A stretch of DNA of 64,000 nucleotides from Daucus carota subsp. sativus (lineage: Eukaryota > Streptophyta > Magnoliopsida > Apiales > Apiaceae), in contig NC_030381.2 in NCBI RefSeq assembly GCF_001625215.2, positions 55,043,214-55,107,213 of the forward strand, written 5' to 3'. Shown in pieces: positions 1 to 8,996 of the stretch (within the stretch, counting starts at the first letter, position 1; each line of letters opens with the position of its first letter). A program made the position numbers and the translations under genes. Below the pieces are notes generated by a model. It made no database searches, had not been told where the DNA came from, and saw only the letters and a list, made by a program, of their open reading frames with translations.

Positions 1-44
1 CATAGAAACTTGTATCCATGTTGTTTATCGGAAATCTTGTACAG

Positions 45-994
45 GTGAATAATGCAGGAGCTCCAGGACTGGTTATAGCAAAGCCTCAGGATTTCAGGTC
101 CTTTAAAGATGGAGCAGGATTTGTAAGTAGACTTAAATTACTTAGTGGATCAACTTGTATCAATCAATCTAACTTGTTGACGAAGTAGTATTAATCATAT
201 GAATACAAAGTTATATTAATAAAAATAAAGAGATTAAAATCAGCATATCTGCTACATGAGGTTTTATCATGCTCACACAAACTTAAGAAATTAATGTATT
301 TTAGCCCTCCATGACTGACCATACAGATTGTCCCTTCCAGTTCCAGGTGATCGATGAGAATGCACATTTATTAGAAGGAATTATTGAAGAAAACTATGAA
401 TTGGCAGAAGATTGTCTCAGAACAAACTACTATGGAACAAAAGCGGTGACTACTGAGCTGCTGCCGCTGCTTCAACTCTCAAATTCTGCAAGAATAGTGA
501 ATGTATCATCATTTTTTGGTGAACTAAAGGTAAGTTAGTAACTTGTCAATACAAAACTCATGCTAAACCTCCCACACACACAAAAAACCTCACTGTGTTA
601 TTACTCTTTATTTCAGTGGATTTACAATGAGAAGGTGAAAGCAGATTTGAATAATTTGAAAAGTTTAACAGAGGAGGACATTGATAAGACTGTGGAGTGG
701 TTTCTCAAGGATTACGAGGAAAAAAACTTAAAGGCTAATGGTTGGCCTATTGTAGTGTCAGCTTATAAAATATCCAAAGCAGCCATCAATGCCTATACTA
801 GATTGCTAGCAAAAAAATACCCCAATATGCTTATCAATTGCGTTCATCCAGGCTATACTCAAACAGAATTGACAAGTAAAACAGGACCCCTAACTCCAGA
901 GGAAGGTGCCAGAGCTCCCGTAATGCTGGCACTGTTGCCGGATGATGGTCCTTCAGGCACCTACTTTCTGGAGATGCAACCATCAACTTTCTAG
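45..994 (+). CDS. Short-chain dehydrogenase/reductase, 3' part (gene cut by window edge)
   Basis: Three exons are visible (45-122, 347-529, 617-994) with GT-AG introns and closed phases. They encode the last 212 residues of a classical plant SDR of the salutaridine/menthone reductase type, NADPH-dependent carbonyl reductases that are normally about 300 residues and cytosolic. The first exon starts at the cofactor-supporting VNNAG motif. The second carries the active-site serine region (RIVNVSS). The third carries the catalytic YKISK (YxxxK), the PG motif of VHPGYTQTE, and a normal C-terminus ending in STF. The glycine-rich TGxxxGxG exon must lie left of the window. Related copies lie at 1716 and 2379, so this is a tandem SDR array. 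The substrate cannot be predicted. Family is confident; completeness is unknown. Confidence 0.9.
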
Positions 995-1715
995 TACCCA
1001 AAATTTTCTGCCTTTATTACACAACTATAAAATGTTAAAATAATTTTCTATTGATTGAGATAATAGATTTATGGTGTTCTGTCTTTTACTGTGATCCTCA
1101 AGATGATCGGACAGGTCATCTTTTTGCTGTATCTGTTTCATAATAAACTTTGGTCTGCATGTAAACCAGATCATAGCATGTATTTTTAGATATCAGAGAG
1201 TAGATATCAGAGAGTTATTTCTGGTTTTAGCCTGGCGGATGCTATTTTTTTTTACGGATAAGAGATCGAAAGATCAAGCAGAGGTAGAAGTTCTTAAGTA
1301 TTAAAGTTCTGTAGTTGACAATGAATCCCCTAAACAAATATCCCGAAAATGCAAAGTTTGCAAGTAAAGGCGGACAACGGAAAAGTATTATAATGCATTT
1401 CCAATTTATGTATACAGTGTTGCTGCTAAATTATCAAACAATACTTTATATGTTTATAAAACTGTAATAATCAAACTAAATGATTATTTCAAATAATTTC
1501 ATATCCGTATATTTGATAATTCAAACTTATAAGTTACCATTAAATCACTTTCACTTTTACTTATTACATAAATAGTCTAGTAGTAAACTTATAAGTTGCT
1601 AATTAGGGACTATTTATAAACTGCACTAACTATCCTCCTCGACTGCATCCTCTCCTCTCCTCTTTTTTGTAATCTGTAACCCGATCCGGCCTATTCACCA
1701 CTCATAAAGCAGTGA
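995..1715. other. Intergenic: 3' flank of SDR gene
   Basis: AT-rich sequence with no open frame that looks coding. It holds the presumed 3'UTR of the upstream SDR, a short tandem copy of TAGATATCAGAGAG near 1190-1215, and AT-rich stretches. Nothing else is recognised. Confidence 0.5.
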
Positions 1716-2236
1716 GCGGAAAAAAGGTAATATAGCTGAAAATGAAATTAGAGTAATATTATTAGCAGGAAATGAGAATAATGAGACTGAGGCTGTGGAA
1801 AAAATTAGAAGTCCTCATATATTGTTAGAGCAACTCCAATGCAATGCTATACTTGGTTCTATTGCTATATTATAGCATCAAAAGTAAAAAAACTCAACTC
1901 CAAAGAGGTGCTATAATTGGATGCATCCATGCATAGATGCATCCTTGGTTCTATATTTGAAACCAAGGATGGATCCATCCATGTTGCCACATCCTTGGTT
2001 CTATATTTTATTTATAGAAGTTAGGTAAAAGTTAATGAGTTGGTTAAATTTGAAAGTAGTTATAGAACTTAGCATTGGAGTGCAAGTTTTATTTTAGCAT
2101 TAAAAAACACTTTTTGGTGCTATATTATAGCAATAGCAATAGATATATAGCATCTAGCATTGGACTTGCTCTTAATCATCAACTAAATGTGAAAGATTTA
2201 GCAAGTATTGCAGCACTGGAAACTGTGTACACACAG
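1716..2236 (+). pseudogene. Decayed SDR exon, split by a MITE
   Basis: Bases 1716-1827 and 2172-2236 together align with the second exon of the SDR copy at 2541. Examples are GCTGAAAATGAAATTAGAGT at 1735, matching 2598, and ATCATCAACTAAATGTGAAAG after the insertion, matching CATCAACTAGATGTTAAAG at 2701. The reading frame is broken by small indels, the glycine-rich start of the exon is absent, and a 344-bp MITE sits in the middle. It is a dead remnant of a third SDR copy between two better-kept ones. No transcript or product is expected. Confidence 0.75.
1828..2171. mobile_element. Tourist-like (PIF/Harbinger) MITE
   Basis: The terminal inverted repeats begin GAGCAACTCCAATGC on the left and end GCATTGGACTTGCTC on the right. 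Both ends are flanked by TTA (1825-1827 and 2172-2174), the target duplication typical of PIF/Harbinger MITEs. The element has no coding capacity. It contains self-complementary TATAGCA-rich inner sequence and short direct repeats (ATCCTTGGTTCTATAT twice). It interrupts the SDR remnant, and removing it restores alignment with the paralogous exon. Confidence 0.85.
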
Positions 2237-2378
2237 GTTAGTGGTAGAAACTAAAGATAACAAGAGAGCCAACAGATGGACCATAATAAATGCAGTACTT
2301 TCCCAAATATAGGATAAGAAGAGATCTCTTCCTTATGTAAGAGCATACTATAATATATCAAGAAAACCAAGTATAACA

Positions 2379-3560
2379 ATGACAGACAGCAGCAGTCTAA
2401 GTGGAAAAAGGTAATATTTTATATATGTTATGTGCAGGTGCAATCGCAGAACTTTTAAAGCAACAAGTGAATACAATAATGTCATGTGAATTATTAAGTA
2501 GTTAAATTTGATGTTTAGTTGTGACCTGCACTTTTCGTAGGTGTGCTCTGGTAACAGGAGGAGGCAGAGAAATCGGCTTTGAGATATGCAGAAAGCTTGC
2601 TGAAAATGAAATTAGAGTGATATTAACAGCAAGAAATGAGAAAAACGGAATAGAAGCTGTCAAAAAACTAAAACTTGCTGGCTTGTCAGATGTTAATTTT
2701 CATCAACTAGATGTTAAAGATTCAGCAAGTATTGAAGCAGTGGCAAACTATGTAAAAAGCAATTTCGGAAAACTTGACATTCTGGTAATTAATCATTATG
2801 ATATCGCATATTTAGACAACTTGCCTGGCAGTTGAATATATGGATCTTGTCCAACTCATTGAAGGGACATTACTTGTGAAACTAACCTATATCCTTAATC
2901 TTGTCCAGGTGAATAATGCAGCAGCTCCTGGACTAGTTATTGTGAAGCCTCAAGAACTCAGGTCCTTCAAAGATGGAGCAGGATTTGTAAGTAGACTTCA
3001 TTAGTTAGTAACCAGTAGATTACAAAGTATAATCAGCATTGTTTGTGGAAATTAGAATTTTTGTTATGAACTCAGTCTTTCTTAGTTGCTTAATTATATT
3101 TGTGCACTACGTATCCGAATCTATTCTTATATATAACACCATAAGAGTGATCCTCAACTTCAGAAATCTCAGAATATAAAGATTTTCTGCAAAAATATTA
3201 ACAACTGTTATAGTTATCGAAGTAACCGTATACAGTGGCAGAAGGAGGATTAGTTACCAGGATACTTCAGAAGGCCTTAAATAAATAAATATTAAAATCA
3301 TAGGGTACAGTAAGACTAACCCTGAGTACCAAATGCCGACACCATTGACCAATTTGATGGTCCTTCTCCGGTTCCAGGTGATCGATGAGAATGCACAGTT
3401 ATTAGAAGAACTTTTTGTGGAGGACTACGAATTGGCAGAAGATTGTCTTAGAACAAACTACTATGGAACAAAAGCGGTGACTACAGAGATGCTGCCGCTG
3501 CTTCAACTCTCCAATTCAGCAAGAATAGTAAATTTATCATCGTTTTATGGTGAACTAAAC
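2379..3560 (+). pseudogene. SDR gene copy lacking its terminal (catalytic) exon
   Basis: Four exons join in phase: 2379-2410 (starts MTDSSSLSGK), 2541-2784, 2909-2986 and 3378-3560, giving 179 residues of a classical SDR. No last exon with YxxxK and the C-terminus follows. About 35 bases after the final donor site the sequence switches to shuffled unc-13-like gene sequence. Two cofactor motifs are also altered: the glycine-rich motif reads TGGGREIG (second Gly of GxxxGxG is Glu) and NNAG reads NNAA. These point to a non-functional, 3'-truncated gene. A chimeric transcript is still possible because the promoter side and the first four exons are open. The start was chosen because its short exon and AG donor complete the Arg codon before CALVTGG. 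Confidence 0.85.
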
Positions 3561-3596
3561 GTAAGTGGCTAATTTGACATATAACATTAATGCTAA

Positions 3597-4735
3597 ATCA
3601 TTACAAGTGCTTTCAAGATAAGTTAACAGGGAGCTTGCAAATCATAGAAGGTACCAGAAATTTGTGCAATAAAACAAGCAGCTGAAAATGAAAAGTAATC
3701 ATTACAGAAAAGTCTGTACAAAATAACAGGAATACCAGAAGGCATATGTGCATCCAGACTACAAGACACTGGGTTAGTGAAGATTCAAGGAGAGCAAGTA
3801 TAAAGTAGCAAGATGTGGACAATGGTAACTTGCACATACCTATGTGGCTACAACCTTTATGTAAATAGCTATCCAACAGGTTGCCATGATAAGCAACAAA
3901 AACCACCACCAAAAAAATACATCTTAGCCATTGCATTATGCCATTACCCCTCTCCATTTGAGATCCAAGATTCATATTATCTTCCATCTGAGATCATACG
4001 GTAGAATCTTATATATGTAACCACCATTCACGGAAATCTTTTTAAATAAGACAAATTCATATGACTGCCAATGACTCACCCGCCTATATGCAGGCTTTAA
4101 AAGATCTCTCAACATACATTTTGACATGTACAACGTCAGGCCCACTAAGAGGCTAGAGCATCAGATTTTAACTGAAATATATACTGTCTCTTGTAAAGGA
4201 ATCATATTATAAAACATCTACAACACTTCAATCAACTACCAAGAGATTAAAAATTGATGATCAAATATTAATAGCACTGAGTAAAAAACCAAATTAACAA
4301 GGTAAATACAACAGGTTGCCATGCTAAGCAACCAAAAACCACCACCAGGAAAATACACCCTAGCAATATAGCAGTACCTGATATCGGTCAAGTTCTAGGC
4401 TAGAAAAGGACCGTGACTCGTTTGCTTTACATGTAGAGAAAAAAGAAGAGTCGGACCATGCTCCAACCTACCGACTGCTGGAAGCACTAATTTAACTTCG
4501 TCTGAAAGAGAGCAAACTTGCTCAACGAATGGTTTCTGCAGATATTGAGTTAATACAAAATTAGCACATCGCATATATGCACAAATATACAGAGTTGGAG
4601 AAAATGTCGCTGTCAATCATGGAAACCAACCAGTCTTTCACCATAAAGTTGGTGCAGTACTTTAGCTGCAACCATTGCTGATTCTGGATGCCAGTCACAG
4701 AGGATAGGTGAATGCAGTAATGTACCCTACAAATA
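3597..4735 (-). pseudogene. Shuffled duplicate of unc-13-like gene segments
   Basis: The sequence matches the unc-13-like gene of this window in four blocks whose order differs from the source: 3597-3876 with 40861-41145 (part of exon 17 and intron), 3877-3930 with about 42109-42160, 3930-4310 with about 42567-42920 (exon 13 start and exon 12), and 4311-4735 with about 42109-42530 (exon 14 and part of exon 13). Exon frames are broken by indels; for example the exon-12 copy gains bases at AGGCTTTAAAAGATC. It sits where the last exon of the SDR copy should be. It is a non-coding mosaic, probably made by template switching or repair filling. Confidence 0.85.
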
Positions 4736-4854
4736 AGACACTGTCAACATAAGCTAGCACCAAACTTCTACACTCAGCGCTGCTTTCTCAATCATCATCT
4801 AGACTCAGGAGAATTTCAGTTGACTTGTTCAAATCCGGTGACTGGAACTAGGCT

Positions 4855-4935
4855 CTCTGTATACTTATAAACATGCCGGGTGTAAAGACGTTTAGCCATA
4901 TCAGTTGAAAGTGGGAGAATCTTGGCTCTTTCTTA
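4855..4935 (-). pseudogene. F-box gene C-terminal fragment
   Basis: This short stretch resembles the 3' coding end of the F-box gene at 17185-17270. Both contain AGCCATATCA followed by a CTTGGC(C)TCTTTCTT block, which encodes the KKEAKF region on the minus strand. The frame is lost and nothing upstream of it survives. A short match, so only moderately sure. Confidence 0.5.
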
Positions 4936-5000
4936 TGAATATAAGTTATGAAACTATACTTTAAATACAGTCTAAAATGTGTTACAAGCAGTAAAAGAAA

Positions 5001-6016
5001 ACTCTTAAAAAAATAAGAGGGACGGAGAGAATAACGAAATATTAATATTGAATAACGTTTAATTACAAACATTAGGATCAGAGATTCAAGTCGGAAATGT
5101 AGACTTAACATCATAAATATGCCTCAAATAACAATTAAAGTTGCCTAATTGATTAATCATATTTTCTAACCAACCAAACACTAACTACTGAAGGCCCAAA
5201 AATTAAGCAAGTAACTAATCTGCAAATAACTGCAATGCGGAAGATAAGACTAGCTAGTGGCAGTTCAAGCATGAGCTGAAGGATTAAGCACATGACCTAT
5301 GAACTCCACCATTCCAGTAGCGTTTTCCCGAATGACAAACAAGAATGGGTGGTCTGCAACAAAGTCAGTCACAACCTTTACCCGAGGTACACAACTTGAT
5401 CCACTCATGCCAACAACAGTGGCAGCAGCAGCTTCAGTACCTTTCTCATCGACTTCAATAAAGGATTTATGCACTATTTGGGAGACAAAGAGAGGGAGAG
5501 AATTAGAGACCATCTCCCCGAGGCCTCCTGATGGACCAAAGAGCGAGACCAGTCCTGGGCTCTGTAACGCTTCGCTTGCTTCAATGTTATACTCAAATAA
5601 AAATTTTGGAATTCGGAACTTTCCAACTTCAACTCTTCGACTTGGAACATAGCGGTCAAGGAATCCAGGTTCTGAACCAGCTCTCTCTATAAGTGCTGGC
5701 AAGCCGTCTTTTTCATCTGTCAGGTAAATGTAAATGGAAAAAAGAAAGCTTTTTCTCCATGCTTTGGTTCCGGGCTTGTTTGTAAGGAAGCTCCAATACT
5801 TTGAAACCATCAAAAACGCTGATATATTGATCCTCATTGCTGGTCATGGAGGGTATTTGAATAGAGCTGGAATTGAATTTGAGGAGGTAAAAGTCATAGT
5901 TTCTTGTATAGAATTCATTGAATGGGCTAGACCATTTTCCTTTGAAATACAGGGCATTGGCTAATATCAGCTGAGTTGACCTTTCGACTGAATCCAGAAT
6001 ATTTTTTATAAGACCA
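5001..6016 (-). repeat. 1-kb duplication shared with 8732-9741
   Basis: The block from ACTCTTAAAAAAAT to the GAATATTTTTTATAAG segment is nearly identical to 8732-9741, covering the 3' flank and most of the second exon of the serpin gene. Homology stops abruptly on both sides. On the right it stops exactly where P450-derived sequence begins. This copy is the derived, broken one. Confidence 0.85.
5265..6016 (-). pseudogene. Serpin pseudogene (second exon only, frameshifted)
   Basis: Compared with the intact serpin at 8997-9791, this copy keeps the end of strand/helix region LIKNILD through the C-terminus NPSAHA. It has lost the N-terminal exon and the start of exon 2. An extra A in the run near 5736 (AAAAAA against AAAAA) shifts the frame just after SMEKKLSF. 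The reactive-loop hinge VDEKGTEAAAAT is still readable and the loop then reads VVGMSGSSCVPR, differing from the intact copy (VVLMLGSSCVPR). No promoter or start remains. A recent pseudogene, judged by how few other differences have accumulated. Confidence 0.9.
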
Positions 6017-6018
6017 TT

Positions 6019-6196
6019 GAGGGAATTGCTTTTGCTATGGCCACCAATGAATTTGTGTTGGCAAATCTTCTGCATAAATTTGAGTGGAAGTTGCCTGGGG
6101 AAAAACGGGGAGGATTTAGACATGCGCGAAAGGCCTAGTTTAACAGTCCAAAGAAAAGTTCCTCTTTTTGCTGTCGCAACTTCATGTTGCTGCTAA
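6019..6196 (+). pseudogene. Cytochrome P450 (CYP71-like) C-terminal fragment
   Basis: On the plus strand the sequence reads GIAFAMATNEFVLANLLHKF and then, after a frame change, EDLDMRERPSLTVQRKVPLF and AVATSCCC stop. This is the region after the heme-binding cysteine up to the end of CYP71-clan P450s. The heme Cys itself and everything upstream are missing. It begins within a few bases of the serpin pseudogene breakpoint, in the opposite orientation, so the two fragments were joined by one rearrangement. Non-functional. Confidence 0.85.
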
Positions 6197-7076
6197 TGTG
6201 GAAATGAATTTGCAGAATTTCATTGTTAATTACTTTCCGACAAATGTATCCATAGCATTTGGACGGCCTCTGGAATCGATATCAGATTCGGGGATGGGGG
6301 GCGATATAGCGACTCCCCAACCCTGAAATGACCCGATATTCATCCCTGAACAAAACATGTATTATTCTGCTCTTGGATTTTAAATACTCTGTAACTTCTT
6401 TCTGCAGCCCTGTTGAATATTCACTTTAATCAGTTAATATAACTTGAAAAATGTATGTCCAGGTACATAAATGAATCTTAAAGAAAATAATGCTTAATAA
6501 ACCAGCACAGTTGCATCATTAAGCCAAGTGCAAAATAAAGAGACCAAATCAAATGAAAGAAGAATGTTAATTCTTCAACAATTTCACTACAGGAAGCAGA
6601 TTTAAATGAGAAAATAGCATGATCATGCATGTCCTCAACAACGACTGGACAAATATATTTACTTAAGAAAATCCAGAATCCAACCACTCAACAATGAGGT
6701 ATTCATCTCAATTATACAGAAAAATGGAAAGAGGAAACAGGGTTGGGAGTGAATGGCAAATACTGATAGCCAGTAACTCTAGATGATAGGTTTCTCAAGA
6801 GACATAAACGATATCATAAATAAAGACATTACCCAACGACTGATCATGACCTTGATGAATCAAAACATGAATAATAAGGCACAAGGAACTGCCTCTGCAA
6901 AATCTTCAATATTGACAAACAAAACAACAAAAAACTAAATACTACAGCAACTGTATCTATAATCATGAAGGAGAATCATCCGGAGGAAAGACTAATTTCT
7001 CTACGCATTTTTAACGATCTTCCATTTATTTCTCTAGCATTGATAAATGATAAGTGGCAGGAGAAAACTAAAATAT
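6197..7076. other. Intergenic, no gene recognised
   Basis: AT-rich DNA without a convincing reading frame. The short open frame at 6478-6687 on the minus strand has no family resemblance I recognise and no splice context. Possibly decayed coding pieces, not assignable. Confidence 0.4.
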
Positions 7077-7735
7077 CAACAGAACTATATATAAAATGTA
7101 ATAGTAAAATATCATAAATCATAACTAAAGCATGTACCAGGGAGTTCTCTTCCAAGACTTGCTTCTTTCAACGCGCGGGACTACATGATTCAATAAGGGG
7201 TTTAAGCTGATCTACCACTTCATCGTCGCCTTCCCCTACCAATGAAAAATTAAACATATTTTGGGACAATAATAACCTCAGGGCTTCTCAAAAAGTATGA
7301 ATTAAATTAGTCCATGAGCGTGCCACGCCTGCTACACAATGTTGCAAAATATGAAGTCCATGAGCTAGGCACACTTGCCCCAGCTACAATATACTCAAAA
7401 AGTATATTTCCAGCAGCCAGAAAAGCAATAAAATCACCACGCTCTACTCTTAGATACACAAATGAGCCTCCAGATTTAGCACAAAAAAAATAAAAATGAG
7501 ACTCCGGCAACAGGAATTTCCACAGAAAATTCGGTATAACAAAGGACAGAAAGCAGAGCAGACAAACCTGAAATGAGGTATGATATTATGACAGCAGGCC
7601 CAAATACGCTTAAAATTTCTGTACAACTTAGTATGTCTTGGATTTTCTTTGATTGCATTTAAAAGATCAACAGAACTATATATAAAATGTAAAACCAAAA
7701 CACCAGGAATCATAACTAAAGCATGCACCAGGGAT
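7077..7735. repeat. Direct repeat pair flanking transporter fragment
   Basis: About 65 bases beginning ATCAACAGAACTATATATAA at 7077 recur at about 7668, ending in AACTAAAGCATG(T/C)ACCAGG in both. The two copies flank the amino acid transporter fragment. Between the first copy and the fragment a short frame reads GDDEVVDQLKPLIESCS on the minus strand (about 7165-7235), unassigned. Confidence 0.6.
7334..7601 (-). pseudogene. Cationic amino acid transporter (CAT) exon fragment
   Basis: Reading the minus strand gives GPAVIISYLISGLSALLSVL and CYTEFSVEIPVAG, then after an extra stretch of about 30 bases SFVYLRVERGDFIAFLAAG and NILFEYIVAG up to SSWTSYFATLC. These are consecutive transmembrane segments 2-4 of plant CAT-family (APC superfamily) amino acid transporters. 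The inserted bases and the absence of flanking exons show it is a dead, isolated fragment. Family assignment is from conserved motifs recalled, not a search. Confidence 0.8.
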
Positions 7736-7937
7736 AAACTTCAAGATATGTAGTAATTTGGAGTAGATATATGAAAGAGCAACAAAAAAGCACACAAAAA
7801 GGCTCTAATTTTTAGAAGAAATATGTTTCCAGCTTGAATTAGAGCTTTATTATAGTGCACTTGAGAGAATCTATAATATCAAATCATACAGAGAAAACTT
7901 AAGGACAACTGTACATATAAGATGACTGAAAACTGAC

Positions 7938-8120
7938 CTTGCAGATGGACATGAAATCATGGTCAGATTCTTGATCTCCGAGGCCTAAGTCGGGTAAATT
8001 GTTGCCAAATTCTTTAAGAACAGCCGCTTTTTTATGTTCACCTACGACAACACCTGGCTCTTTCACAAATCCAATAGCTCGTCCTGATTTACAAACTTGT
8101 AATTCTGTGCCAATAAAAGT
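7938..8120 (-). pseudogene. Glycerol-3-phosphate acyltransferase (GPAT) exon fragment
   Basis: The minus strand reads [26 protein letters not shown] and [20 protein letters not shown] then DHDFMSICK, followed by a good donor (AAG|GTCAGT). This is the N-terminal HAD-like phosphatase motif region of land-plant sn-2 GPATs (cutin/suberin type). Only one exon is present, with no acyltransferase domain nearby, so it is an isolated captured or duplicated exon. The frame is open through the whole piece. Confidence 0.8.
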
Positions 8121-8172
8121 GGCAGAAGTAAGACTTAAGAGGGCATACCATTTTGCCAACCTCAATATTAAA

Positions 8173-8203
8173 GTTCAGGCTCAAGCTCAAGCTCAAGCTC
8201 AAG
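8173..8203. repeat. CTCAAG hexanucleotide repeat
   Basis: Four tandem units of CTCAAG/GCTCAA lie just outside the GPAT fragment. Confidence 0.85.
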
Positions 8204-8731
8204 AGTATGGAAAGCACCGTATTGTGACTGAAGACTGTCATGATTCCAAAATGTTACATTTTGAAATTTTGCATTCGTCTCCCAGCTACCTGAATCTTCC
8301 TCAGACTTGTCACTTAGTTACTACAATATCAATGTTGTGTTTGACAATCTCTCATCATGTAATTTGATCCTCTTTAACGACAGGGTCTTGTAATATACAG
8401 GCATCACATACACAAGTTGTGCTGGGTGCTGATGATTAGGACCTGAGAATGAAAAAATAGATATCTTGATGGCAACATGCACAACAGCCTTTACCTTGTG
8501 CAAAGCTGTTCAGAAACCGTACAGTTCTTGTAGCTATCTCATGGCAAATTCTTATTATTAGCATATCTGAATAATATCCTGTACTTGTTTTGCTTAGCAG
8601 TTTTGTACATGGAAGGTTGCCATATAATTTGATCAGACCAGATGCTTTACTATTAAACCCTTTGTGAAGCATCAGTCCATGCAAAAATACCATTTCAAAA
8701 AAATAATAATAAGCACAAAATTGTAAGTTTA
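8204..8731. other. Intergenic, no gene recognised
   Basis: No coding signal recognised. It separates the GPAT fragment from the downstream edge of the duplicated serpin block. Confidence 0.4.
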
Positions 8732-8996
8732 ACTCTTAAAAAAATGAGAGGGACGGAGAGAATAACTAAATATTAATATTGAATAACCTTTTAATTACAA
8801 ACATTAGGATCAGAGATTCAAGTCGAAAATTTAGACTTAACATCATAAATATGCCTCAAATAATAATTAAAGTTGCCTCATTGATTAATTATATTTTTTA
8901 ACCAACCGAACACTAACTACTGAAGGTCCAAAAATTAAGCAAGTAACTAATCTGCAAATAATTGCAACTCAGAAGATAAGACTAGCTAGTGGCAGT

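Noticed and set aside
3613-3987. A 124-residue minus-strand frame containing unc-13-like residues
   Set aside because: It joins pieces of exon 13 and exon 17 in the wrong order across former intron sequence, an artefact of the shuffled duplicate.
7999-8367. Plus-strand frame of 122 residues with Gln-Ala repeats
   Set aside because: Antisense to the GPAT fragment and extended by the CTCAAG hexanucleotide run.
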